Source: Caulobacter segnis (lineage in GTDB: Bacteria > Pseudomonadota > Alphaproteobacteria > Caulobacterales > Caulobacteraceae). From it: 64,000 nt of DNA. The stretch covers positions 124,001-188,000 of the forward strand of contig NZ_CP082923.1 in the NCBI RefSeq assembly GCF_019931575.1. Direction: 5' to 3'. The translations under genes were made by a program, and so were the position numbers. The notes beneath the pieces were generated by a model. That model was not told the DNA's origin. It ran no database searches and was given only the letters and a program-made list of their open reading frames with translations. Positions 8,551 through 15,968 of the stretch are shown here, piece by piece; position 1 is the first letter of the stretch; the number at the start of each line of letters is the position of its first letter.

Positions 8551-9263
8551 AGCCCCGCGATCTCGGCCGCCACCTTCAGCGCCGCCTCGCGGGGGTCGTT
8601 GGCGGCGGTGATCGGGCGGCCGCAGACGAGGTGGCTGGCGCCGGCGCGAATGGCGGCCTCGGGGGTGGCGGCGCGGGCCTGGTCGTTCTTGGCCGACCAG
8701 AAGGGGCGCACGCCGGGGGTGACGATCAGGAAGTCGGGGCGCGCGGCCTCCTTGGCGATCTCGCGGGCCAGGGCGGCCTCGTGCGGGCTGGAGACGATGC
8801 CGTCGACGCCGCATTCGATGGCCTGACGCACGCGGCGCTCGACCAGGTCGCGGGCCCCGAAGGCGTAGCCCATCTCCAACAGGTCCGCGTCGGTCAGGCT
8901 GGTCAGCACGGTGACGGCCAGGATCTTCAGGCCAGAATCCTTCAGGGACGAGTCGCCGCGCGCCTTCACCGCGGCCCGCATCACCTGCGGCTCGGCGTGG
9001 ACGGTCAGCAGGTCGCAGCCGCTGGTCGCCAGGACGCGGGCCGAGCGCTCCACGGTCGCGCCGATGTCGTGCAGCTTCCAATCCAGGAAGATCGACTTGC
9101 CGCTGGCCTTCAGCTCTCGGGCCAGGGTCATGCCGTCGCTGGCCAAGAGCTCCAGGCCGATCTTGTAGAACGACACCGCGTCGCCCAGGCGCTCGACCAT
9201 GTCGCGGGCGTCGTCGACGGTGGGCAGGTCCAGCGGCACGATCAGGCGCGGGTCGGCGGTCAT
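8547..9263 (-). CDS. pyrF: orotidine 5'-phosphate decarboxylase
   Basis: A 238-residue TIM-barrel enzyme of the last step of UMP synthesis (OMP to UMP plus CO2). The catalytic Asp-Lys-Asp array is visible as LDWKLHDIGATV (D61, K63, D66), with LIVPLDLP at the start of strand 1 and VTPGVRP near the phosphate-binding end. Length is typical of the short bacterial form. It is convergent with ggt (4-base overlap) and divergent from the MarC gene. Confidence 0.96.
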   Translation of the reverse strand: MTADPRLIVPLDLPTVDDARDMVERLGDAVSFYKIGLELLASDGMTLARELKASGKSIFLDWKLHDIGATVERSARVLATSGCDLLTVHAEPQVMRAAVKARGDSSLKDSGLKILAVTVLTSLTDADLLEMGYAFGARDLVERRVRQAIECGVDGIVSSPHEAALAREIAKEAARPDFLIVTPGVRPFWSAKNDQARAATPEAAIRAGASHLVCGRPITAANDPREAALKVAAEIAGL

Positions 9264-9350
9264 GTCTTCCCCCAGGGGTTGGCGCGCGACGTCGTAGCCC
9301 CTAGGACATGGGGCGCAGGTTCAGGCGCATCGAAAAGGTAAGGACGTCGA

Positions 9351-10046
9351 ATGACCGAGGCCAAACTCGCCGTCAACTTCTTCGTCGCCCTGTTCGCCCT
9401 GATCGACCCGATCGGCAACGTGCCGCTGTTCGCCGCCGCCACCCTGGGCGCGGCCGCGGCGGGGCGGCGGATGGTGGCCGTCTATATCGGCCTGTTCATG
9501 ACCGCGTTCCTGATCTTCTTCTACTTCACGGGCGTGGGTCTGCTGGCCTTCTTCGGCATCTCGATGCAGGCCTTCCGCATCGCCGGCGGCATCATCCTGT
9601 TCATTCTCGGCCTGGACATGGTGCGCGACGACTTCACCACCATGTTCGCCGACGCCGCCGAGGGCGTGGAGGATCAGTCGCCGCGCGCCTATGCCCGCCA
9701 GCGGTTCGAGCGGCTGATCGTGCCGTTCGCCATGCCGCTGCTGATTGGGCCGGGGGCGATCTCGACCGTGATCATCTACGCCGCCGAGGCCAAGCCCCTG
9801 GGCCTGGCGGGGGCGGGGATCGGGGTGGCGGTGATCGCCGCCGTCTCGGCCGTGGTCGTGGCCGCCTTCTGGGCCGCGCCGCTGATCAGCAAGGTGCTGG
9901 GCCGGATCGGCATGAGCATCGTCGTGCGGGTGTTGGGCCTGATCCTGTGCGCCCTGGCGGTGCAGTTCGTGCTGATGGGCGTGGGCGACGCCACGCGCGG
10001 CCTGATCCGCAAGGACGCCCAGGCCCCTTACGCGGAATCCAAGTAG
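9351..10046 (+). CDS. MarC family integral membrane protein
   Basis: A 231-residue protein with six predicted membrane helices. Family hallmarks are the N-terminal FALIDPIGNVPLF and the second-half VPFAMPLLIGPGAIST. MarC proteins were once linked to multiple antibiotic resistance, a link later withdrawn, so no transport substrate can be given. AAGGTAAGGA upstream serves as ribosome site. The gene faces away from pyrF. Confidence 0.92.
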   Translation: MTEAKLAVNFFVALFALIDPIGNVPLFAAATLGAAAAGRRMVAVYIGLFMTAFLIFFYFTGVGLLAFFGISMQAFRIAGGIILFILGLDMVRDDFTTMFADAAEGVEDQSPRAYARQRFERLIVPFAMPLLIGPGAISTVIIYAAEAKPLGLAGAGIGVAVIAAVSAVVVAAFWAAPLISKVLGRIGMSIVVRVLGLILCALAVQFVLMGVGDATRGLIRKDAQAPYAESK

Positions 10047-10091
10047 CTTCGGCTCTGGACACCGAGCGGCGGCGAGGCCCATATCCGGGCC

Positions 10092-11372
10092 ATGCGCGCA
10101 CCCGCCTCCACGCACGCCCCCACGTACGGCCACGACGCGGACGTGATCATCGCCGGCGCCGGCATGGCCGGTTCGACGCTGGCCCTGGCCCTCGCCTCGG
10201 GCGGTCTCCGGCCGCTCCTGGTCGATCCGCAGCCGTTCGAGGCCCAGCTGGCCCCGACCTTCGACGGCCGCAGCTCGGCCATCGCCTATTCCAGCTTCCG
10301 CCAGTGGCGGGCGATCGGCGCGGGCGAGGCCTTGGCCCCGCACGCCCAGCGCATCGAGCAGATCCTGGTCACCGACGGCCGCACGCCCGGCGCGGCGGCC
10401 CGCAAGCCCCTCCCGGCCTTCCTGCGCTTCGACTCCAGCGAGATCTCGGGCCGCATCGAGGGCGAGCCCCTCGGCTATCTGGTCGAGAACCGCCAGATCC
10501 GCGCGGCGCTCTCCAAGGCGGTGATCGACAAGCAGATCCCGGTCATCGCCCCGATGGCGGCGAAGGCTCTCGAGGTCGATGGCGGCGGCGCCCGGCTGAC
10601 CCTCTCCGACGGCCGCGTGCTGTCGGCCCCGCTGGCGGTCAGCGCCGAGGGGCGCGGCTCGGTCCTGCGCCGGGCGGCGGGTATCGGCGACATCGGCTGG
10701 AGCTACGGCCAGAGCGGCGTGGTGGCGACCGTGCGCCTGCAGCGTCCGCACGAGGGCGTGGCCCACGAATATTTCCTGCCCAGCGGCCCGTTCGCCATCC
10801 TGCCGCTGACCGACAATCGCGCCAGCCTAGTCTGGACCGAGAGCACCGCGCGCGGCGAGGCCCTGCGCGACGCCAGCCCGGAGGCCTTCCACGCCCACCT
10901 GATGCGCCGGTTCGGCGACTTCCTGGGCGCGGTCTCGATCGAGGGCCCGACCTTCGTCTATCCGCTGTCGCTGTCCCTGGCCGAACGCATGGTCGCGCCG
11001 CGCCTGGCCCTGATCGGCGACGCCGCCCACGGGGTGCACCCGATCGCCGGGCAAGGGCTGAACCTGGGCCTCAAGGACGCCGCCGCCCTGGCCGAGGTGC
11101 TGGTCGAGGCGTTACGCAACGGCGAGGACATCGGCGCCGAGGCGGTGCTGGAGCGCTACGCCCGCTGGCGGCGGTTCGACACGGTCAGCAACGCCCTGGC
11201 CTTCGACGCCTTCGTGCGGATCTTCTCGAACGACAACCCGCTGCTGCGCCTGGCGCGCGGCGCCGGCCTGGCGGTGGTCAACCGCATCGCCCCGGCAAGA
11301 AGGTTCTTCATGCACGAGGCCGGCGGCGGCGTGGGGGATCTGCCGAAATTGTTGAGGGGTGTGAACCTGTAA
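10092..11372 (+). CDS. UbiH/UbiF/VisC-family FAD-dependent hydroxylase (ubiquinone biosynthesis)
   Basis: A 426-residue flavoprotein monooxygenase. The dinucleotide-binding motif GAGMAG lies at residues 22-27 and the family signature GDAAHGVHPIAGQGLNLGLKD about residues 310-328. This family hydroxylates the ubiquinone ring using NAD(P)H and O2. Alphaproteobacteria may carry UbiH, UbiF, UbiL or UbiM, and the ring position attacked cannot be fixed from sequence alone. It begins 45 bases after marC and may be co-transcribed. Confidence 0.88.
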   Translation: MRAPASTHAPTYGHDADVIIAGAGMAGSTLALALASGGLRPLLVDPQPFEAQLAPTFDGRSSAIAYSSFRQWRAIGAGEALAPHAQRIEQILVTDGRTPGAAARKPLPAFLRFDSSEISGRIEGEPLGYLVENRQIRAALSKAVIDKQIPVIAPMAAKALEVDGGGARLTLSDGRVLSAPLAVSAEGRGSVLRRAAGIGDIGWSYGQSGVVATVRLQRPHEGVAHEYFLPSGPFAILPLTDNRASLVWTESTARGEALRDASPEAFHAHLMRRFGDFLGAVSIEGPTFVYPLSLSLAERMVAPRLALIGDAAHGVHPIAGQGLNLGLKDAAALAEVLVEALRNGEDIGAEAVLERYARWRRFDTVSNALAFDAFVRIFSNDNPLLRLARGAGLAVVNRIAPARRFFMHEAGGGVGDLPKLLRGVNL

Positions 11373-11380
11373 GCGTTTCT

Positions 11381-11524
11381 CTCTCCTCCCCTTTGGGGGA
11401 GGGGGACCGCCGAACGGCGGTGGAGGGGGCTTTGGGGCGAGGCATGCTCGGAACCGCTTGCGCGGACCCCCTCCGTCTCGATGCGTATCCGCATCGATTC
11501 ACCTCCCCCTCATGGGGAGGAGGG
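11381..11524. repeat. purine/pyrimidine-rich palindromic intergenic repeat
   Basis: Between the convergent UbiH-type and Trm112-like genes lies a composite inverted repeat. CTCTCCTCCCC and GGAGGGGGACCGCCG on one side pair with ACCTCCCCCTCATGGGG AGGAGG (written with a break) on the other. An internal CCGCC-GAAC-GGCGG hairpin and a second GATGCG-TATC-CGCATC hairpin lie inside. I recall elements of this composition as common between genes of Caulobacter. Only one copy is in the window. Confidence 0.65.
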
Positions 11525-11532
11525 ATGGAGTG

Positions 11533-11730
11533 CTACCCGTCCAGTTCCCGCGCCTCTTCCGGCAGCATGATCGGCACGCCGTCGCGGATCGGGTAGGCCA
11601 GCTTGGCCGCGCGGCTGATCAGTTCGCCCTTGGCGCGGTCGTATTCCAGCGGACCCCGGGTCACGGGGCACACCAGTACTTCCAGCAGGCGCGGATCGAC
11701 ATCGACGGGGGGCGGAACGGTTTGCGTCAT
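11533..11730 (-). CDS. Trm112 family protein (YcaR-like)
   Basis: A 65-residue protein matching the Trm112/UPF0434 fold: [17 protein letters not shown], a central [28 protein letters not shown]. Eukaryotic Trm112 activates several methyltransferases; in bacteria the partner is usually undefined. Only one cysteine remains of the zinc knuckle seen in some relatives. It is the last gene of a leftward group with the Lon-N and CnoX genes. Confidence 0.9.
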   Translation of the reverse strand: MTQTVPPPVDVDPRLLEVLVCPVTRGPLEYDRAKGELISRAAKLAYPIRDGVPIMLPEEARELDG

Positions 11731-11755
11731 GGGCCCTCTCTACTGGGCCTCTTTC

Positions 11756-12427
11756 CTATTGGATAGAGGTCGGTTCGTCATCGTCGCTGGCGGCCGCGTC
11801 GATCTCCAGCAGCGCCGTGAGGGTCGCCTTGCGCTCGAAGATCGTCTCGGCCTCCAGCAGGGCCTGCTTTTCAAGGGGATCGAACGGCAGGGCCATGGCC
11901 AGGCTGTTGATCAGGGCGTCGGACGGAGCGCTCTCGGCGTCGCCCCAGTCGATGGCCAGGCCCCGATGATCGAGGTAGCGGCGCAGGGCGGCCAGCAGGC
12001 GGTCGATGTCGGCGGCGGTGCGTTCGCTGGACCCGTCCTCGCGCAGGTCGGGCTCGAACGGCGTGAAGTCGGCGCGGACCTGGCGATAGGGCGTGCGCAC
12101 CGGCAGCTCCTCGCCCGCCCGGAAGCGGCAGACCCCGGTCAGGGTGATCAGATAGCGGCCGTCGCTGGTCTCAGCGAAGCTGGTCACCCGCCCCGCGCAC
12201 CCGACTGGGGCCAGGGCCGGGCGCTGGGTATCGGGGTTCTGGTGCGGCCGGGTCTGGATCATGCCGATGATCCGCTCGCCCGACATCGCGTCGTCCAGCA
12301 TGTTCAGGTAGCGCGGCTCGAAGATGTTCAACGGCAGCTGGCCGCCGGGCAGCAGCAAGGCCCCGTCGAGCGGAAACACCGGGATCACCAGCGGCAGGTC
12401 GCCAAGCTTGCGATAGGTTCCCTGCAT
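11756..12427 (-). CDS. Lon N-terminal substrate-binding domain protein (LonN-like)
   Basis: A 223-residue protein consisting of a Lon protease N-terminal (PUA-like) domain without ATPase or protease domains: LVIPVFPLDGALLLPGGQLPLNIFEPRYLNM at residues about 11-41, then YLITLTGVCRF, and a helical second half. Stand-alone versions are common in alphaproteobacteria and presumably bind unfolded protein. The start at 12427 (MQGTYRKLGD) follows CGGGAG; upstream in-frame sequence is unlike the family. It is 35 bases downstream of cnoX, so the two probably form a proteostasis operon with the Trm112-like gene. Confidence 0.88.
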   Translation of the reverse strand: MQGTYRKLGDLPLVIPVFPLDGALLLPGGQLPLNIFEPRYLNMLDDAMSGERIIGMIQTRPHQNPDTQRPALAPVGCAGRVTSFAETSDGRYLITLTGVCRFRAGEELPVRTPYRQVRADFTPFEPDLREDGSSERTAADIDRLLAALRRYLDHRGLAIDWGDAESAPSDALINSLAMALPFDPLEKQALLEAETIFERKATLTALLEIDAAASDDDEPTSIQ

Positions 12428-12462
12428 CCGTTGCTCCCGTGTTTCGGCCTGTTTGAAGTGGC

Positions 12463-13362
12463 CTAGCTGAAGAGGATGGTCGACAGCTTTCGCCGGCCCT
12501 GCTTGGCCACTTCCGAGGTCGGGCCAGCCGCCTCGAACACCGTCAGCAGCTGCTTGCGGGCGGCCTCGTCGTTCCACGCACGGTCGCGTGCGATGATGGT
12601 CAGAAGATGGTCGGCGGCCTCTTGCAGGCGGCCCATGCCGGCGAAGGCCTTCGCCAGTTCGAAGCGGGCCTCGTGGTCGTCGGCGTCGGCGGCCAGGCGC
12701 TTTTCGAAGGCGGCGGTCTCGGACGGCGCGTCCTCGGCCAGCGCCAGGGCGGCGCGGGCGGCGTCCAGGTCAGGATCCTTGGCGTCGGCCGGGGCCATGG
12801 CCACGACCTCGGCCGCGCCTTCCAGGTCGCCGCCCATCAGATAGGCGCGGGCCATGCCGCCCAGGGCCTTGATGTTGGTCGGGTCGGTCTGCAGGGCCTG
12901 GGCGAAGGCCTGGGCCGCGCCGCCGACGTCGCCGATCTCCAGCGATTCCTTGCCGAGCGCGATCAGGTCGTCGATGGCGCTGGGGCCGGCCGGACCGGTC
13001 AGCTTCTCGACAAAGGCCTTGACCTGGCTTTCGGGCAGGGCGCCCTGGAACGCGTCCACCGGGCGTCCGTCGACGAAGGCGTAGACGGTCGGGATCGACT
13101 GCACGCGCAGCTGGCCGGCGAAGCCGGGATTGGCGTCGACGTCGATCTTGACCAGCTTCACCGCGCCGTTGGCCGCGCCAACGACCTTCTCGAGCGCCGG
13201 AGTCAGCTGGCGGCACGGGCCGCACCAGGTGGCCCAGAAATCGACGATGACCGGCTGGGTCTTCGAGGCCTCGATGACGTCCGCCATGAAGCTGGCGTCC
13301 GTGCCGTCCTTGATGTGCTCGCTTTTGGTCGGGGCCGCGGGCTTTTCGCCGATCAGGGACAT
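12463..13362 (-). CDS. cnoX: thioredoxin-fold chaperedoxin CnoX (YbbN)
   Basis: A 299-residue protein with an N-terminal thioredoxin domain (about 20-130) and a C-terminal tetratricopeptide region (about 140-299: LIALGKESLEIGDVGGAAQAFAQAL and repeats). The active site is WCGPC (Cys47, Cys50), so unlike E. coli CnoX (SxxC) this version should be redox-active. That agrees with what I recall for the Caulobacter protein. CnoX holds unfolded clients and protects their cysteines, then hands them to DnaK or GroEL. Followed by the Lon-N domain gene. Confidence 0.9.
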   Translation of the reverse strand: MSLIGEKPAAPTKSEHIKDGTDASFMADVIEASKTQPVIVDFWATWCGPCRQLTPALEKVVGAANGAVKLVKIDVDANPGFAGQLRVQSIPTVYAFVDGRPVDAFQGALPESQVKAFVEKLTGPAGPSAIDDLIALGKESLEIGDVGGAAQAFAQALQTDPTNIKALGGMARAYLMGGDLEGAAEVVAMAPADAKDPDLDAARAALALAEDAPSETAAFEKRLAADADDHEARFELAKAFAGMGRLQEAADHLLTIIARDRAWNDEAARKQLLTVFEAAGPTSEVAKQGRRKLSTILFS

Positions 13363-13458
13363 CGGGTCTCTCGTGTACTCAAGGCAGGGAACGCGTCAGG
13401 CGCAAGATGGTCTTTCGTGCGGCCACGCGCAACTTTCTGTTCGCGCCGGAGGGGAGGG

Positions 13459-13965
13459 TCAGCCCACCACTTCCATCGCCGCGAAGTCGACGATCATCGG
13501 CTCCACGCCCAGCGCGGCGAGGAACTTGCGGAAATCGGCCTGCGACACCGCCGTCGTGGCGTCGTTGCCCAGCGGGTGAAAGTTGACCGGGTCGCTGTCC
13601 GCCAGGGCCTTGTCCAGCACGAAGCGGATCCGCCCTTCAGTGTCGTTGATCAGCCCGAACGCCGTCACCGAACCCGGCGTCACGCCCAGGGTCTCGACCA
13701 TCATCGCCTCGGGCCCGAACGACAGCCGGCCGGAACCGATCACGGTGTGCAGCTTCTTCAGGTCGATCGTGGTCTCGCCCAGGGCCGAGATCAGCCACAG
13801 CTGGCCCTTGGCGTCCTTGAGGAACAGGTTCTTGGTGTGGCCGCCGGGCAGGGCCTTCTTGATTTCGAGGCCTTCCTCGACGCGGAACACCGGCGGGTGG
13901 TCGAGGGTCGAGGCTTGAATTCCGTGGGCCTCGAAAAAGGCGAACAGGTCGGCTCTGGTCTTCAT
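13459..13965 (-). CDS. prolyl-tRNA editing protein, YbaK/ProXp-ala type
   Basis: A 168-residue YbaK-fold trans-editing enzyme. It carries the catalytic-region motif [14 protein letters not shown] (about 41-54) and [14 protein letters not shown] (about 95-108), both characteristic of ProXp-ala (PrdX), which hydrolyses Ala-tRNA(Pro). Length and N-terminus ([10 protein letters not shown]) match the alphaproteobacterial form. It is divergent from the DUF6065 gene. Confidence 0.88.
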   Translation of the reverse strand: MKTRADLFAFFEAHGIQASTLDHPPVFRVEEGLEIKKALPGGHTKNLFLKDAKGQLWLISALGETTIDLKKLHTVIGSGRLSFGPEAMMVETLGVTPGSVTAFGLINDTEGRIRFVLDKALADSDPVNFHPLGNDATTAVSQADFRKFLAALGVEPMIVDFAAMEVVG

Positions 13966-14043
13966 GAGGCTCTACTAGACGGGGCGAGGGCGCGAGCGCT
14001 AGACCTGAACAACAAGGGCAGGAAGACCAAGCAAAGGACCGGC

Positions 14044-14790
14044 ATGGAACTGGAGTGCTATCCCACCGAGAACCGGCCGCCGGAAATCGTGCCCGGCCGG
14101 CCGCAGCGCGCCTGGATGGACCGGTTCGCCGAGCGCCATCCCTATCGCTGCCTGCCGCTGACCATGGCCAACACCACCGGCTGGGACATCATCTGCCCGG
14201 TCGGCTTCTCAATGACCTGGGACGGCGGCGCGCACCAGGAGTGCATCAAGTTCCAGCCCGACCACCCGTATCCGGGCTTCACCGACTTCGTGAAGTCGCA
14301 CTTCACGCGCGGGGTGGTGACGTTCCACACCGGCTATCTCTTCCGCACGCCGCCGGGCTGGTCGCTGATGGCCATGGGGCCGCCCAACCACGTCAAGGAC
14401 GGCATCCAGCCGCTGGCGGGCGTGATCGAAACCGACTGGCTGCCATTCCCCTTCACGATGAACTGGATGTTCACGCGGCCCGGCACGGTGCGGTTCGAGA
14501 AGGGCGAGACCTTCTGCTTCATCATGCCGATCCAGGACAAGCCGATGGAGGCCTTCCAGCCGGTGATCCGCTCGATGAACTCCAACCCGGACCTGCGCCG
14601 CCAGTACGACGTCTGGGCCGAGAAGCGCAGCGAGTTCAACGCCCTGATCTTCAAGCGCGACCCCGAGGCCACCAAGGAGGCCTGGCAGCGCTTCTACTTC
14701 AAGGGCGAGTACCCGGAAGAGATCAAGGCCGAGGCCCCCAGCCACCACGTCAACAAGCGGCGGATGAAGTCGCCGAAGCTGGGGGTGTGA
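14044..14790 (+). CDS. DUF6065 family protein
   Basis: A 248-residue soluble protein, rich in Trp, Pro and Phe, without signal peptide. Conserved-looking blocks are NTTGWDIICPVGFSMTWDGG, IPxxP-like FRTPPGWSLMAMGPPNH and ETDWLPFPFTMNWMFTRPG. The block order resembles the DUF6065 family. The start is ATG 14044 (MELECYPTEN); sequence upstream in frame is not coding. The fold suggests a cupin-like beta-protein, but this is a guess. A large inverted repeat follows the stop codon. Confidence 0.78.
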   Translation: MELECYPTENRPPEIVPGRPQRAWMDRFAERHPYRCLPLTMANTTGWDIICPVGFSMTWDGGAHQECIKFQPDHPYPGFTDFVKSHFTRGVVTFHTGYLFRTPPGWSLMAMGPPNHVKDGIQPLAGVIETDWLPFPFTMNWMFTRPGTVRFEKGETFCFIMPIQDKPMEAFQPVIRSMNSNPDLRRQYDVWAEKRSEFNALIFKRDPEATKEAWQRFYFKGEYPEEIKAEAPSHHVNKRRMKSPKLGV

Positions 14791-14809
14791 TCCCAGCCCG
14801 CGCCCTACC

Positions 14810-14920
14810 GTGTCATCCCGGCCGAAGCGCATCGTAGAGCCGGGACCCAGGGGGTGACGAAACGCCGTGAACGCCGCCCCTGGGTCCCGGATAGCCTCTG
14901 CGAGGCTTCCGGGATGACAC
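14810..14920. repeat. long imperfect inverted repeat, TGTCATCCCGG family
   Basis: Arms of about 45 bases face each other. The left arm starts GTGTCATCCCGGCCG and ends CGGGACCCAGGGG. The right arm starts CCCCTGGGTCCCG and ends CCGGGATGACAC. A short GTGACGAAACGCC spacer separates them. The outer 12 and inner 13 bases pair perfectly. A single arm of the same element occurs at 20537-20576. It lies between the DUF6065 gene and the promoter at 14943. Confidence 0.75.
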
Positions 14921-14942
14921 TCAACTTCATCGAACGCGGATC

Positions 14943-14992
14943 ACTCTGCTTGACAGAGTTCGCCCATATCGCTTAACTCTGAATCACAGAGT
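14943..14992 (+). promoter_or_regulatory. promoter flanked by two identical ACTCTG-N5-CAGAGT operators
   Basis: Two perfect palindromes, ACTCTG-N5-CAGAGT, sit at 14943-14959 and 14976-14992, with centres 33 bases apart (about three helical turns). A TTGACA at 14950-14955 lies inside the first; a weak -10 TTAACT at 14973-14978 runs into the second. The translation start follows at 15014. The winged-helix gene of the same operon is the natural candidate to bind here and repress its own promoter. Confidence 0.75.
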
Positions 14993-15013
14993 TCTCTGAG
15001 CATGGAGGCTGTG

Positions 15014-15577
15014 ATGACGAGCGTATCCAAGTCCGAGGCGCGAAGCGCGCTTTCCGAGATCGACAGCGTCACCCGCCGGGGCATGGCGCTGAAGGGCTAC
15101 CGGCACGCCGGGCCGTTCCTGATGCTGTGGGGCGTGGTCTGGGGGCTGGGCTATCTGGGCATGGCCAGGCTGGCGCCGGACTACTGGGGCTGGCTGTGGC
15201 TGGTGCTGGACACCGCCGGCGCGATCGGGTCGGTGATCCTGGCGCCGAAGGGCGCCAAGGACGGCCTGGCGGTCGTGAAGGCCTGGCGGATGGTCGCGGG
15301 CATGGCCGCCTGCGTGGCGTTCATCCTGGCCATCGTGGCGGTGTTCCCCAAGACCGAGCTCCTGCCCTACATCGCCCTGCCGGGCCTGTTCGTCGGTTTC
15401 CTCTATACGGTGCTGGGCGTGGTGAACGCCTCGCCGCGCTATGTCTGGATCGGGGCGACGGTGTTCGTGGCCACCCTGGCCGGCTACTACCTGTGGCCCC
15501 AGCATCTGGCCGAATGGCTGGCCCTGGTCGGCGGAGGCGGACTGTTCCTCGGCGGCCTGTGGCTGCGGAGCGCGTAA
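15014..15577 (+). CDS. multi-pass membrane protein, first gene of an operon with a winged-helix regulator
   Basis: A 187-residue protein with a short cytoplasmic N-terminus (MTSVSKSEARSALSEIDSV) followed by five or six predicted helices arranged in tight pairs, ending GGGGLFLGGLWLRSA. No recognised catalytic or transport motif. The start at 15014 is chosen because GGAGG lies 5 bases upstream; an ATG 12 bases earlier overlaps that ribosome site. Only 2 bases separate it from the regulator gene, so the two are co-transcribed. This arrangement is widespread in bacteria, usually without assigned function. Confidence 0.8.
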   Translation: MTSVSKSEARSALSEIDSVTRRGMALKGYRHAGPFLMLWGVVWGLGYLGMARLAPDYWGWLWLVLDTAGAIGSVILAPKGAKDGLAVVKAWRMVAGMAACVAFILAIVAVFPKTELLPYIALPGLFVGFLYTVLGVVNASPRYVWIGATVFVATLAGYYLWPQHLAEWLALVGGGGLFLGGLWLRSA

Positions 15578-15579
15578 AA

Positions 15580-15879
15580 ATGGCCGAGCTCGACGACCTG
15601 ATCCACCAGCCGCTGCGGCTGAAGATCATGGCGGCCCTGGCCGCCGAGAAGGGCCAGCCGCTGGACTTCCCACGCCTGAAGACGATCACCCAGGCCACCG
15701 ATGGCAACCTGGGCAGCCACCTGGCGACGCTGGAGAAGGCCGGCTACGTGGCCATCGAGAAGGACTTCGTCGGCAAGCGCCCGAGGACCCAGGCCAGGCT
15801 CACGCCGGAAGGCCGCAAGGCCTTCCGGGCGCATGTCGAGTATCTGCGGAGCGTCGTTGAAGCTCTGGATGAGCTCTAG
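15580..15879 (+). CDS. winged-helix DNA-binding transcriptional regulator
   Basis: A 99-residue one-domain regulator of the HTH_34/MarR-like winged-helix type: LIHQPLRLKIMAAL (helix 1-2), ATDGNLGSHLATLEKAGYV (recognition helix) and KDFVGKRPRTQARLTPEGRKAFRAHV (wing and dimer helix). No metal-binding cysteines or ligand domain. It is 2 bases downstream of the membrane protein gene. It probably controls that operon through the twin palindromes at 14943-14992. The stop codon is the first base of a dispersed palindromic repeat. Confidence 0.88.
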   Translation: MAELDDLIHQPLRLKIMAALAAEKGQPLDFPRLKTITQATDGNLGSHLATLEKAGYVAIEKDFVGKRPRTQARLTPEGRKAFRAHVEYLRSVVEALDEL

Positions 15880-15926
15880 AGCGCGATAGCCGAAAGTGGA
15901 TGCCGGTTTCGGCGGCCATCGCGCTC
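15879..15926. repeat. dispersed palindromic repeat, copy 1 (GAGCGCGATAGCCGAAA type)
   Basis: GAGCGCGATAGCCGAAA, a short variable middle, then TTTCGGCGGCCATCGCGCTC form a 48-base imperfect palindrome. A second copy with the same arms is at 56091-56137. This copy overlaps the stop codon of the winged-helix gene and sits between two convergent genes. Confidence 0.8.
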
Positions 15927-15935
15927 CAGGAAAGA

Positions 15936-15968
15936 GCTAGAGTACGGCGTGAAACGCCGGGCTCTAGC
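15936..15968. terminator. stem-loop between convergent genes, overlapping the rhaT stop
   Basis: GCTAGAG pairs with CTCTAGC and, inside, CGGCGT pairs with ACGCCG around a GAA loop. The structure overlaps the last codon and stop of the leftward rhaT gene. No T-run on either side, so termination is only a suggestion. Confidence 0.4.

Noticed and set aside
9308..11596. A 762-codon plus-strand frame across marC and the UbiH-type gene
   Set aside because: Alternative frame of two well-supported genes; product is Arg/Gly/Pro-rich.
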